Source: JAAYPI01 sp036734385 (GTDB lineage Bacteria > Bacteroidota > Bacteroidia > Bacteroidales > Paludibacteraceae). Taken from it: a DNA stretch of 64,000 nt. Where the stretch lies: assembly GCA_036734385.1 (NCBI GenBank), contig DAIMYQ010000004.1:40292-104291 (forward strand), written 5' to 3'. Positions 15,936 to 24,997 of this stretch are shown in pieces; position 1 is the first letter of the stretch, and each line of letters begins with the position of its first letter. Below the pieces are notes generated by a model, which saw nothing but the letters and a program-made list of their open reading frames with translations, searched no databases and was not told the DNA's origin. The position numbers and the translations under genes are program-made.

Positions 15936-17155
15936 ATTGTATCTTGTTTTGAAAGTGTTCGAGCAGGATAAATTGCCGCCAAGAATCCAAGGCTAAGAAC
16001 TGTTATAGCTATAATTAGAATGTCAAACCATTCTATTTGAACAGGATAAGCATTGACGATATAAGCACCACTTTCACCTCCTAAAGAAATCAGTCCGAAT
16101 TCCATTTGTAAATAGCATAGTATTAACCCTAAAATAATGCCTATTATTACCCCTATGATTGAAATCATCCAACCTTCAAATAGAAATATTTTAAAAATAA
16201 GATTACGGCTGGCTCCCATATTTTCCAAAATAATAATATCTTTTTTCTTTTCAATAATCAGCATGGATAATGAACCGATTACGTTAAAAATAGCAATTAA
16301 CAAAATAAAGGAAAGGATGAGATATGTTATCCATTTTTCGACTTTTGTCATCCTAAAAAAATCCTCTTGTTGTTCATATTTATTTTTTACAGAGAAATTT
16401 TTCCCCAGTATTTTTTGTATTTTTTGCTGAACGACTTTTCCATCAGTTCCTTTTGCTAATTTGAGCTCTATAGAAGTTACTTCATTATTGTATTCAAATA
16501 GTTTTCTTGCCAATGAAAGTCGCACAAGAAGTAAATTAGAATCGTATTTAGCTTGTTGCACCATAAAAATACCCGATAAGAAAAGGTATTGCTTGTTAAA
16601 TGCTTCATCGGGACGGATAATACTAATTGAACTATTTCTTTTGGGTGCGTATAATTGCAGGGGTTCTACAAATCTTACTCCACAGCCTAACGTTTGTGCC
16701 AGCCCAATTCCTGCTACACCCATATCAAAAACTCCATCCGTCAGTTTGAAACTGCCATCCATCATAATCTTGTCAATATCGCTAATTTGTCCGTAGTTTT
16801 CCGAAACACCCTTTACGATAACGGGAGTTTGTTTGTCCGAAAACATAAGTAGGGCATTTTCTTGCAGTACTTCACCAAAAAAGGCTACTTCGGGCATTTT
16901 TTTTATTCTTTGTATTTCAGGTAGTTGCGTATCGAAAGTTTTCCCTTGATTGAGGGTTATTTTAATTGGGGGGTCAAAATTACTAAACAAATTTTCGACC
17001 AATCCTTGAAATCCGTTAAAAACAGACAACACACACACCAATGCAATAGTCCCTACCGCAACTCCACACGCCGAAATAATAGAGACGATATTGATGGCAT
17101 TGTGTGATTTTTTAGAAAACAAGTACCGTTTTGCTATGTATAAGGAAAGATTCAC
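15932..17155 (-). CDS. LolC/LolE-like (FtsX-fold) ABC transporter permease
   Basis: A 407-aa protein with one N-terminal helix (about residues 22-48), a large periplasmic domain and three C-terminal helices (about 270-400), the MacB/FtsX layout. The start (LYIAKRYLFSKKSHNAINIV) closely fits lipoprotein-releasing permeases of Bacteroidota. Such proteins extract lipoproteins from the inner membrane for LolA or work as mechanotransmitters. The ATPase partner is not encoded next to it. It lies 15 bases after the rbfA stop. Confidence 0.82.
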   Translation of the reverse strand: MNLSLYIAKRYLFSKKSHNAINIVSIISACGVAVGTIALVCVLSVFNGFQGLVENLFSNFDPPIKITLNQGKTFDTQLPEIQRIKKMPEVAFFGEVLQENALLMFSDKQTPVIVKGVSENYGQISDIDKIMMDGSFKLTDGVFDMGVAGIGLAQTLGCGVRFVEPLQLYAPKRNSSISIIRPDEAFNKQYLFLSGIFMVQQAKYDSNLLLVRLSLARKLFEYNNEVTSIELKLAKGTDGKVVQQKIQKILGKNFSVKNKYEQQEDFFRMTKVEKWITYLILSFILLIAIFNVIGSLSMLIIEKKKDIIILENMGASRNLIFKIFLFEGWMISIIGVIIGIILGLILCYLQMEFGLISLGGESGAYIVNAYPVQIEWFDILIIAITVLSLGFLAAIYPARTLSKQDTI

Positions 17156-17170
17156 GAGAATGTAGAAGTT

Positions 17171-17506
17171 TTATTCTAGTAATTTGTCAATTTTTTCGAT
17201 ATAATCTAGAGAATCATCTATGTAGAAATTTAAATCAGGTACTGTTCTAAGCTGAAATCGGGTACGTGTTGCAATTCGATGTTTGATTGTTTGACTTCTG
17301 CTCTTGACAAATTCAAGCATCTCTGTGGTCTTTTCTGTCGGAAAGATACTCATATACACTCTTGCAATACTCAAATCAGGGCTAACACGTACAATAGTGG
17401 GTGTTAGTAAGATACCATTGTTCATTTCTCTTGTTATTTCAAGAAAGATTTCACTGATTTCTTTTTGAATTAAGCGAGCTATTTTATTTTGTCTTGTTGT
17501 TTCCAT
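17171..17506 (-). CDS. rbfA: Ribosome-binding factor A
   Basis: A 111-aa KH-fold protein. It begins TTRQNKIARLIQKEISEIF and has VRVSPDLSIARVYMSIFP and a C-terminal VPDLNFYIDDSLDYIEKI, all typical of RbfA. It binds the 30S subunit and helps 16S rRNA 5' end maturation, especially in the cold. A TATATTTG element (17536-17529, minus strand) just upstream may give it a promoter of its own. Confidence 0.92.
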   Translation of the reverse strand: METTRQNKIARLIQKEISEIFLEITREMNNGILLTPTIVRVSPDLSIARVYMSIFPTEKTTEMLEFVKSRSQTIKHRIATRTRFQLRTVPDLNFYIDDSLDYIEKIDKLLE

Positions 17507-17537
17507 TAGAATTTTCTTATGTTTCGTGCAAATATAT

Positions 17538-18170
17538 CTATTTTTTCCGTATCAGGGTTAATCCGTCACGCAGGGGAAGTATTATTTTTTCCACTCGTTC
17601 GTCTTGGCATACATAATCGTTAAAATGTAGTATGCCTTGAGTTTGTTTATCATTTGGTTGTACGGTTTCTACCACTTTGCCATCCCATAAGGTATTATCT
17701 GCCAGAATAAAACCTCCTTTGTTGACTTTCTCGAAAATCGCATCATAATATGCTCTATAATCTCTCTTATCAGCATCAATAAAAACCAGATCGAATGTTT
17801 CGTTCAAAGTAGGCAGAACCTCCAACACATCTCCGATTATTTGATTTATTCTCTTAGCTAATGGCGATTTTGAAATAAAAGATTGTGCGAAATCCTCCAT
17901 TTCGTCATCTATTTCTATGGTATATAATAAACCTTCTTCATTTAGTCCTTCTGCTAAACAAATGGCTGAATATCCTGCAAATGTGCCGATTTCCAATATG
18001 CGTTTTGGGGCGATCATTTTCGAAATCATACTTAGCACTCGCCCTTGTATATGACCTGAAATCATCCGAGGGCGGAGGAGTTTTACATTGGCTTCACGAG
18101 CCAATTCTTTCAGCAAATCACTTTCAGGGTCAGAATGTTGTATAATATAATTTTCTAGTACTTGATTCAT
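17538..18170 (-). CDS. Class I SAM-dependent O-methyltransferase
   Basis: A 210-aa enzyme of the catechol/caffeoyl-CoA O-methyltransferase family (O-MT family 3). SAM motif LEIGTFAGYSA is at 59-69, VFIDADKRDY at 129-138 and ADNTLWDG at 157-164, the last two providing metal ligands. These enzymes usually methylate catechol-like hydroxyls with a divalent metal. It sits outside the polyketide operon, four bases after the M16 peptidase gene, and is a common Bacteroidota housekeeping neighbour of unknown substrate. Confidence 0.85.
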   Translation of the reverse strand: MNQVLENYIIQHSDPESDLLKELAREANVKLLRPRMISGHIQGRVLSMISKMIAPKRILEIGTFAGYSAICLAEGLNEEGLLYTIEIDDEMEDFAQSFISKSPLAKRINQIIGDVLEVLPTLNETFDLVFIDADKRDYRAYYDAIFEKVNKGGFILADNTLWDGKVVETVQPNDKQTQGILHFNDYVCQDERVEKIILPLRDGLTLIRKK

Positions 18171-18174
18171 CCGA

Positions 18175-19395
18175 CTAAAAGAAATGTAAGTGAGTAAATT
18201 TGTCCTCGCAAAAAACAGTGTTTGCTAAGGATAATATTTCATCGGAAGAAACAGACATAATTTTTTTTTCGATTTCTTCTTTCGTCTCTATGTCATTGAA
18301 AACAGAATAATTTTTTGCCGTATTAATAATCCAGCTTTCCTTGTTTTCTCCAGCAATAGTCATTTGGGAGAGTAATTGCCTTTTTGCTTGTACTAATTTC
18401 TTTTCGGAGAGTTTTGTGTCTTTTAATATGTTGAGTTCTTTGCTGATAAGTCGTAAAGCTTTTTTTACATCTTCATGGTCTGTCCCAAAATAAATATTCC
18501 ATTCACCGGTATCAGAAAATGGGGAGAATTGCGATTCTATAGTATAAACCAAGCCATTACGTTCTCTCAAAGACATGTTTAGTCGGCTATTCATACCTTG
18601 TCCTCCCAAAATATTGTTTAGCAGATAAAATCCAAAGCGTTCTTTATCGTGGATACAAAAGGCTCTATTTCCCAAAACATAGTGAGTTTGCAACGTTTTC
18701 TTATTTTTTTCTATTATTCTTGGTGAATAGTTTATCGGAACTGTTCGTTCAAAATTCCTCTTGCTTTGGGGAATTTTCGATAAGTGCTTTTCAGCCAACC
18801 GAATTATTTTATCGAAAGGAAAATTGCCTAACGAAAAGAAAACAATCTGATCTGTTGTATAAGTTCTTTTTACGAAATCTTTTAGGTTTTCTGATGTAAC
18901 TGTTTTTAATGTTTGTTCATTTCCTAAAATATTTCTTCCAATAGAATGATTATTAAATAATTCGTCTTCAAAATCATCAATAATTAGTTCTGCAGGACTA
19001 TCCAAATATGAGTGTATTTCGTCAATGACAACATCTATTTCTTTTTGCAGTTCATTGTCGTTAAATATAGAATCAAATAAAATATCGCTAATTAATTCAA
19101 AAACTCTTCCGATATATTTTTTTAGAAATACAGAATAAATTACTGTTTCCTCTTTTGCTGTATAGGCATTAAGATCTCCTCCTACATCTTCTATTCTATT
19201 AATTATTTGAGTGCTATTTCTTTTGGAAGTTCCTTTGAATAGCATATGTTCTGTTAGATGAGCTAAACCGCTTTCATTGGTTAACTCATCCCTTGTTCCG
19301 GTATTTATAATTGCACCTAAATAGGCAACATCAGATTTATCCGGAACATGTACTAATCGAATATTATTCGGAAGAGTATGTGTTTCTATTTTCAT
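18175..19395 (-). CDS. M16 family zinc metallopeptidase
   Basis: A 406-aa single-chain M16 protein. The inverted zinc motif HLTEH is at residues 46-50 and the distal Glu lies in VVIDEIHSYLDSP. The second half has the catalytically inactive M16_C-type domain, with RLNMSLRERNGLVYTI containing the conserved Arg-Tyr pair. No signal peptide is visible, so it is probably cytoplasmic. Similar proteins degrade peptides. The start codon is only about 13 bases past the gldJ terminator. Confidence 0.88.
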   Translation of the reverse strand: MKIETHTLPNNIRLVHVPDKSDVAYLGAIINTGTRDELTNESGLAHLTEHMLFKGTSKRNSTQIINRIEDVGGDLNAYTAKEETVIYSVFLKKYIGRVFELISDILFDSIFNDNELQKEIDVVIDEIHSYLDSPAELIIDDFEDELFNNHSIGRNILGNEQTLKTVTSENLKDFVKRTYTTDQIVFFSLGNFPFDKIIRLAEKHLSKIPQSKRNFERTVPINYSPRIIEKNKKTLQTHYVLGNRAFCIHDKERFGFYLLNNILGGQGMNSRLNMSLRERNGLVYTIESQFSPFSDTGEWNIYFGTDHEDVKKALRLISKELNILKDTKLSEKKLVQAKRQLLSQMTIAGENKESWIINTAKNYSVFNDIETKEEIEKKIMSVSSDEILSLANTVFCEDKFTHLHFF

Positions 19396-19399
19396 ATTA

Positions 19400-19436
19400 T
19401 AGCAAAAAAAGGATAGCCTTCTAAAAGCTATCCTTT
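19400..19436 (-). terminator. Intrinsic terminator after gldJ
   Basis: AAAGGATAGC pairs with GCTATCCTTT (19427-19436 and 19408-19417) around a nine-base loop, and on the minus strand a run of T follows immediately. It is a textbook terminator, placed between the gldJ stop and the M16 ATG at 19395. Confidence 0.88.
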
Positions 19437-19459
19437 TGTATATTTAGTTTGAAGGTCTA

Positions 19460-21010
19460 TTACTTTTTTTGTGCATTACCTTTGTCTGAACCCACACGGC
19501 TCATAGCACATCGGAATCCTAAATCGCTACGGCTTTTTGTTTGTTCCAAAAAGCGTCTTGTTGCAGGATTCAACCAATAAGACCTGTCTTTCCATCCACC
19601 GCCCTTGTAAACACGAGTGGTATTTGAAATATGGCTCGCCAACATACCTTCTGCGTCAGAATCAGGATCATACAAACGTTTTGTCGCAACATCAGGATCG
19701 ACAGCATCTTTCCATTTATCCTTGTTAACGCCTGTCTTTGCGTCACCATCATTATAGTTTCTGACATCAAGTTTAACGTATTCAACTAAACTGTCCTTAG
19801 GAACAGGTATTTTGTACTCAACTCTACCCAAACTATCTAGGCGTGGAACTTTAAGTGTTAAATTATTGATAACCGTGTCCTTGAAAATTGGAGATACATA
19901 CATATTACCACGGAAAGGATTGTATTCTTGAACATCTTCTGATGTCATTGGTCTATAAACATCCATAACCCATTCGTTAACATTTCCCGCCATATTGTAT
20001 AATCCGAAATCGTTTGGCCAGAAAGAATTTACAGGAGCCGTGATAGAAGCATTATCGTTTAGGTCACCTGAAACCCCCATCATATCACCTCGACCTCTGA
20101 CAAAGTTTGCCATGATTTTTCCTCTATGTTTTTTTGTAGGGTTTCTTGTTTGAGATCCATCCCATGGGAAAATGCGTTTTTCGTCGTAGTTTTCCATCCC
20201 TTTTTTAGATTTGATAGCATAAGCAGCAAACTCCCATTCTGCTTCAGTTGGAAGACGATATTCAGGAAGTAATAATCCATCGGACATATTGGTTTTTCTT
20301 GCATCACCAAAAGCTGTCTTCATAGTACTTTTTTCTTTATCCGGTTTGTATTCTGGATTTTTCAAATATTTATCTACGTTGAAAACTACTTTTTTTGCTA
20401 AACTGTCTTGTTTTTCTACTTTTGCGGAGTCTTTGTGGATTGTCGCGTAGTCAGGGAGATTGATAATGCCAGCCTTTGTCAAAATGAGCTCATTTACACG
20501 ATCTGTTCTCCAAATGCAATAGTCATTAGCTTGTTCCCAACTTATACCTACGACCGGATACATATTGTAAGCAACGTGTGAATAGTAGTATTCAAGATAA
20601 GGCTCATTATATGCTAACTCGTCTCTCCAAACTAACGTATCAGGAAGGGCTTTTTCAATAATTTTAGGTGCTCCTGCGAACATTAAACTAGTCCAATGCA
20701 CATATTCTCTCCAATCTAAGTTAGAGATTTCATATTGATCCATGTAAAAAGAACTAACAGTCAAACGACGAGGATAATTATTCCATTCACTATATGTATC
20801 TTCCGTAACACGACCCATAGTGAAGGTACCACCTTCAATAAAGACCATTCCCGGAGGCGTGTCTTGTTCGTAATTATTGACAACCTGAAAGCCTCCTTCT
20901 TTTTTGTCATTGTAGTTCCATCCTGTCGTATTGGATACTTGTTTTTTACAAGAACCAAAAGCAACAAGTGTGCACAAAAGAAGAACTGTTTTAAGATGAT
21001 TGATTTTCAT
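19460..21010 (-). CDS. gldJ: GldJ-like lipoprotein (formylglycine-generating-enzyme fold)
   Basis: A 516-aa lipoprotein with signal peptide and lipobox (LVAFGSC, Cys20). The body is an FGE/sulfatase-modifying-factor fold: PPGMVFIEGGTFTMGR near residue 52, LPTEAEWEFAAYA, MAGNVNEWVMD and a C-terminal SRSDLGFRCA. The early TTGWNYNDKKEGGFQV and the long insertions suit GldJ, a relative of GldK/PorK in type IX secretion and gliding. GldJ stabilises other Gld components in gliding Flavobacteria; many non-gliding Bacteroidales keep it. GldK is the main alternative. The gene is divergent from folP. Confidence 0.8.
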   Translation of the reverse strand: MKINHLKTVLLLCTLVAFGSCKKQVSNTTGWNYNDKKEGGFQVVNNYEQDTPPGMVFIEGGTFTMGRVTEDTYSEWNNYPRRLTVSSFYMDQYEISNLDWREYVHWTSLMFAGAPKIIEKALPDTLVWRDELAYNEPYLEYYYSHVAYNMYPVVGISWEQANDYCIWRTDRVNELILTKAGIINLPDYATIHKDSAKVEKQDSLAKKVVFNVDKYLKNPEYKPDKEKSTMKTAFGDARKTNMSDGLLLPEYRLPTEAEWEFAAYAIKSKKGMENYDEKRIFPWDGSQTRNPTKKHRGKIMANFVRGRGDMMGVSGDLNDNASITAPVNSFWPNDFGLYNMAGNVNEWVMDVYRPMTSEDVQEYNPFRGNMYVSPIFKDTVINNLTLKVPRLDSLGRVEYKIPVPKDSLVEYVKLDVRNYNDGDAKTGVNKDKWKDAVDPDVATKRLYDPDSDAEGMLASHISNTTRVYKGGGWKDRSYWLNPATRRFLEQTKSRSDLGFRCAMSRVGSDKGNAQKK

Positions 21011-21037
21011 AATTTGGTTTGAAATTAAATTAGCTTA

Positions 21038-21045
21038 CAAAGATA
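21038..21045 (-). promoter_or_regulatory. Possible -7 element for gldJ
   Basis: On the minus strand this reads TATCTTTG, matching TAnnTTTG, 28 bases upstream of the gldJ ATG. No matching TTG at the -33 distance was seen. Confidence 0.5.
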
Positions 21046-21128
21046 ACAGTTTTTCAGATTTCTTATTGTGTAATCGTTTGTTTTTTTTATTTTTTACTGA
21101 AAAACAGTGCAAAGATGAATATAATTTC

Positions 21129-21136
21129 TAATTTTG
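21129..21136 (+). promoter_or_regulatory. Possible -7 element for folP-cdaA
   Basis: TAATTTTG matches TAnnTTTG, 60 bases upstream of the folP ATG. The -33 side is not recognisable. Confidence 0.45.
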
Positions 21137-21196
21137 CAATGAATCATTTATACTTTTTTAGAAAGTTTTTGCAAAATGTCTCATCAAAGATAAAAA

Positions 21197-22063
21197 ATGA
21201 TTATACCGACAGATAACCCTTTAAGTATAAACATAAAAGGGAAGCTACTCGATTTTTGTACTCCGAGAGTTATGGGTGTTATAAATATTACACCAGATTC
21301 TTTTTTTTTACAAAGTAGAAGTAACACTGAAAAAGATATCTTGGATAAAGTAGGTAAAGCTATAGAACAAGGAGCTTCTATTGTCGATGTGGGAGGTTAT
21401 TCCTCTCGTCCTAATGCCGACAATATATCTGCAAAGGAAGAGCAGAAAAGGTTGGATTTTGCGTTGCAAATCATTTGTTCTCACTTTCCTGACGTTATTA
21501 TTTCTATTGATACGTTTCGTGCAGAAATAATTGATTTTTCTGTGAAAAATTATGGAATATCAATTATCAACGATATTTCTGGAGGAATGATGGACTCAAG
21601 GATGTTCGAAACTGCTGCTAAGTGGCAAATTCCATATGTGTTGAGTCACATTCAAGGAACTCCTCAAACGATGCAACAGAATCCTTCATATGAAAAATTT
21701 ATACCAGAAGTTTTATTTTATTTTTCCGAAAAAATTAATCAGTTAAAACATTTAGGGGTTAAGGATATAATTATTGATCCGGGGTTTTGTTTTGGAAAAA
21801 CATTGGAACAAAATTATACATTGATAAATAATCTTGATGTTTTTAAAGTATTTGAATTGCCCATTTTAGTTGGAATTTCCCGTAAATCAATGATTCAAAA
21901 GGTGTTGCAGACGACCGCTGAGCAGAGTTTGAATGGCACAACTATACTAAATACGTTGTTGATTCAAAAGGGTGCAAATATCCTTCGTGTACACGATGTT
22001 GCGGAAGCCATGGAAATTGTTCGAATAACTGAAAAATTAAAAGAAGTCCAATATGATTTTTGA
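21197..22063 (+). CDS. folP: Dihydropteroate synthase
   Basis: A 288-aa TIM-barrel enzyme. GVINITPDSF (27-36) is the signature of the pterin-PP-binding region, with DVGGYSSRP and ISIDTFRAE further on, then INDISGGMMD and IIDPGFCFGKT. It condenses 4-aminobenzoate with dihydropterin pyrophosphate in folate synthesis and is the sulfonamide target. Its 3' end overlaps cdaA by 11 bases, so the two are translationally linked. folE, another folate gene, lies far away at 61324. Confidence 0.95.
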   Translation: MIIPTDNPLSINIKGKLLDFCTPRVMGVINITPDSFFLQSRSNTEKDILDKVGKAIEQGASIVDVGGYSSRPNADNISAKEEQKRLDFALQIICSHFPDVIISIDTFRAEIIDFSVKNYGISIINDISGGMMDSRMFETAAKWQIPYVLSHIQGTPQTMQQNPSYEKFIPEVLFYFSEKINQLKHLGVKDIIIDPGFCFGKTLEQNYTLINNLDVFKVFELPILVGISRKSMIQKVLQTTAEQSLNGTTILNTLLIQKGANILRVHDVAEAMEIVRITEKLKEVQYDF

Positions 22064-22844
22064 TTTTAGGATAAAGGATGTAATAGATATTCTCATTGTA
22101 GCAATATTGTTATACCAAACATACAGATTGTTGCGGGGAACCTCAGGAATGAACGTTTTTATTGGCGTTTTGTCTTTTATAGTGGTTTGGTTTTTTGTTT
22201 CTTTTGTTTTTCAAATGGAGCTTTTGGGTTCTATTATGAATAAGTTTGTGAGTGTTGGAGCAATTGCTTTGATTGTCCTTTTTCAAGAGGAAATAAGGCG
22301 TTTCATGGCCGCACTTGGCGGAAGAAAAAAAGCAAAAGGGTTTGTCGGGCGAATTAAGAAGATCCTTTTGGGGGCGAGAGAGGGTTCTTCTTTTGATTAT
22401 ACGTCCGAAATAGTTCAGGCGTGTGAGATTCTTTCTAAAACCAAAACAGGGGCACTTATCGTAATCCAAAACGATGCTGATTTATCGAAATATTGGGGTA
22501 CTGGAGAAAGAATAGAATCTTATATTAAGGCTCGTCTCATCGAAAATATATTTTTTAAAAACAGTCCATTGCACGATGGAGCTCTCATCATTGTTAATAA
22601 CAGAATTAAAGCTGTTGGTTGTATTTTGCCCATTGCTCATAATCAAGATCTCCCCAAGCATTTGGGTTTAAGACATAGAGCCGCATTAGGTATTTCGCAA
22701 AAGACTGATGCAACAACGATTGTTGTTTCGGAAGAAACCGGTCGAATTTCCTTGTCTGAAGTGGGAGAACTTCACTTAAATTTAACTCCTGAAAAATTGG
22801 AATTATTTTTGACAAAGGGCGTGCGAGATGAAGATAAAAAATAG
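22053..22844 (+). CDS. cdaA: Diadenylate cyclase (c-di-AMP synthase), CdaA type
   Basis: A 263-aa membrane protein with three N-terminal helices (about residues 10-75) followed by the DAC domain. The catalytic DGA is at 175-177 (SPLHDGALII) and RHR at 207-209 (GLRHRAALG). It makes cyclic di-AMP from two ATP. Unlike Firmicutes loci there is no cdaR or glmM next to it; the partner here is folP, overlapping by 11 bases. A -7 element for the next gene lies right after its stop. Confidence 0.92.
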   Translation: MIFDFRIKDVIDILIVAILLYQTYRLLRGTSGMNVFIGVLSFIVVWFFVSFVFQMELLGSIMNKFVSVGAIALIVLFQEEIRRFMAALGGRKKAKGFVGRIKKILLGAREGSSFDYTSEIVQACEILSKTKTGALIVIQNDADLSKYWGTGERIESYIKARLIENIFFKNSPLHDGALIIVNNRIKAVGCILPIAHNQDLPKHLGLRHRAALGISQKTDATTIVVSEETGRISLSEVGELHLNLTPEKLELFLTKGVRDEDKK

Positions 22845-22852
22845 TACCTTTG
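22845..22852 (+). promoter_or_regulatory. Possible -7 element for the CoA-transferase gene
   Basis: TACCTTTG fits TAnnTTTG and starts at the last base after the cdaA stop. Initiation about seven bases on would give a leader of about 27 bases to the ATG at 22886. It includes the TTG that a longer reading frame could use as a start. Confidence 0.5.
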
Positions 22853-22885
22853 TCTCCCGAAAAAACTTATCGAAAAATTATTGTC

Positions 22886-24388
22886 ATGCAAATAAATTTT
22901 AAAATAGTTTCAGCTCAGGAAGCGGCAAACTATGTTAATGATGGAGATGTTGTGGGTTTTAGTGGTTTTACTCCGGCTGGAGCTCCCAAAGTAGTAGCTG
23001 GTGCGATTGCTGCGAAAGCAGAGTCTTTTCACGCAGAAGGGAAACCGTTTAAAATTGGGGTTTATACCGGAGCATCTACCGGAGATTCTCTCGATGGTGT
23101 TTTAGCACGTGCAAATGCTGTTGCTTTCAGAACTCCTTACCAATCCAACAAAGATCTTAGAAATTCCATCAATCAGCATAAGGCTAGCTATTTTGATATG
23201 CATCTTTCGATGTTGGCTCAAGAATTAAGATGTGGTTTTCTGCCTCGTCCAAATATTGCCATTATTGAAGCGTGTGATATTTCTGCAAATGGTGAAATTT
23301 TACTTACTTCGGGAGTCGGTATTACTCCAACTATTGCAGCTTTAGCAGATAAAATTATTATCGAGTTAAATAGTTTTCATCCGAAAACTTTAAAAGGATT
23401 ACATGATATTTACGAACCTCTTGACCCTCCTTATCGAAGGGAAATTCCTATATATAAACCAAGTGATCGTATTGGGTCTCCTATTCTGAAAGTAGATCCT
23501 AAAAAAATTATTTGCATTGTAGAAACAAACAAAGCGGATGAGGTAGGAGGCTTTGCTCCTGTTGATGATGTTACCGCAAAAATTGGGGAGAATGTGTGCT
23601 CCTTTTTGGTATCTGAAATCAAAAGAGGAACTATTCCCGCATCGTTCTTACCAATACAATCGGGAGTAGGAAATATTGCCAATGCAGTAATGGCTTCTTT
23701 GGGAGCTAATCCTGATATTCCTAATTTTGAGATGTATACGGAAGTAATTCAAGATGCTGTTATTGGTTTGATGAAAGAAGGACGTGTGAAATTTGCCAGT
23801 GGATGCTCTTTGACCGTTACCACTCCGTTGTTACAAGATATATATTCAAATTTGAATTTTTTTGGGAACAAATTAGTTCTTCGCCCTCAAGAGATTTCGA
23901 ATAATCCGGAAATTGTTCGTCGTTTGGGACTCATTACCATTAATACCGCATTAGAAGCTGATATCTTTGGTAACATCAATAGTACACATGTTATGGGAAC
24001 GAAAATAATGAACGGAATTGGTGGCTCAGGAGATTTTACGCGTAGTGCTTACATTTCAATTTACACCACCCCTGCTACTGCTAAAAATGGTAATATCAGT
24101 GCCATTGTTCCGATGGTTTCACACGTTGATCATAGCGAACACTCTGTAAAAGTATTGGTAACAGAATATGGCATTGCCGATTTGCGAGGCACAAATCCTA
24201 TTGAACGTGCAAACCTTATTATTAACAATTGCGTAGCTCCCGAATATAGAGAAATTTTGAAAAAATACCTTGCCATATATGGAAAGGACCAAACTCCACA
24301 AAGTTTATGTGCTTCTTTTGGTATGCACAGAGAATTTATGCAATCGGGAAATATGCTCAATGTAAATTGGAATGATTGTTTAAAATAA
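22886..24388 (+). CDS. Acetyl-CoA hydrolase/succinyl-CoA:acetate CoA-transferase family
   Basis: A 500-aa class I CoA-transferase. It contains DGDVVGFSGFTPAGAPK near the N-terminus, IICIVETNKADEVGGF in the middle and the C-terminal loops INSTHVMGTKIMNGIGGSGD and YGIADLRG that form the CoA site. The length matches succinyl-CoA:acetate CoA-transferases (Cat1/AarC) and acetyl-CoA hydrolases; sequence alone does not choose between them. In a fermenting Bacteroidales organism with a class I fumarase downstream, a succinate/acetate route fits. I chose the ATG at 22886 over an upstream TTG that overlaps the promoter. Confidence 0.88.
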   Translation: MQINFKIVSAQEAANYVNDGDVVGFSGFTPAGAPKVVAGAIAAKAESFHAEGKPFKIGVYTGASTGDSLDGVLARANAVAFRTPYQSNKDLRNSINQHKASYFDMHLSMLAQELRCGFLPRPNIAIIEACDISANGEILLTSGVGITPTIAALADKIIIELNSFHPKTLKGLHDIYEPLDPPYRREIPIYKPSDRIGSPILKVDPKKIICIVETNKADEVGGFAPVDDVTAKIGENVCSFLVSEIKRGTIPASFLPIQSGVGNIANAVMASLGANPDIPNFEMYTEVIQDAVIGLMKEGRVKFASGCSLTVTTPLLQDIYSNLNFFGNKLVLRPQEISNNPEIVRRLGLITINTALEADIFGNINSTHVMGTKIMNGIGGSGDFTRSAYISIYTTPATAKNGNISAIVPMVSHVDHSEHSVKVLVTEYGIADLRGTNPIERANLIINNCVAPEYREILKKYLAIYGKDQTPQSLCASFGMHREFMQSGNMLNVNWNDCLK

Positions 24389-24449
24389 AATGCTTTACAT
24401 TTTTTAAATTAATAAAACTGAGCAGTTGTAAAATGCTATATTTCAACCC

Positions 24450-24986
24450 ATGAATTCGTTAACAACAAAGAAGATACTTCGACAAGAAATAAAAGAAAGA
24501 GTATCTTCTTTGTCTCCAAATGAACGTAAGGAAAGGGAGAAAAGAATTTTAGAACAGCTTGAAAACAACCTTTTTTTTCGGCAAGCAAAAAGTGTATTGC
24601 TTTTTTGGTCATTGCCCGATGAAATTGATACACATTCGTTTGTCAAAAAATGGGCAAGGCAGAAACAGCTTTTTTTACCCGTAATCCAAGACGGAGAAAT
24701 GTACATAAAGCCATATACGGATGAAAAAGATATGGCGGAAGGGTCATTTAAAATTTTAGAACCACAAACGCTTTTATTTGGGGATATTAACCAAATTGAT
24801 GTTTTTGTTATTCCTGCAGTTGCTTTTGATAAGCAAAACAATAGATTAGGAAGAGGAAAAGGTTTTTATGACAAGCTTTTGTGTTTGGTTTCTGCATACA
24901 AAATAGGAATAGCTTATCCGGAACAAATAGTAGATGTTATTCCTACCGAAAAACACGATATTAAGATGGATATTATTTTGTATTAA
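24450..24986 (+). CDS. 5-formyltetrahydrofolate cyclo-ligase
   Basis: A 178-aa enzyme. It starts with a basic helix (TTKKILRQEIKERV), then VLLFWSLPDEIDT and near the end the nucleotide/phosphate-binding VAFDKQNNRLGRGKGFYDK, the family signature. It converts 5-formyl-THF to 5,10-methenyl-THF with ATP. It lies 11 bases before the fumarase gene and may share its transcript. Confidence 0.9.
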   Translation: MNSLTTKKILRQEIKERVSSLSPNERKEREKRILEQLENNLFFRQAKSVLLFWSLPDEIDTHSFVKKWARQKQLFLPVIQDGEMYIKPYTDEKDMAEGSFKILEPQTLLFGDINQIDVFVIPAVAFDKQNNRLGRGKGFYDKLLCLVSAYKIGIAYPEQIVDVIPTEKHDIKMDIILY

Positions 24987-24997
24987 AGATTATAATT

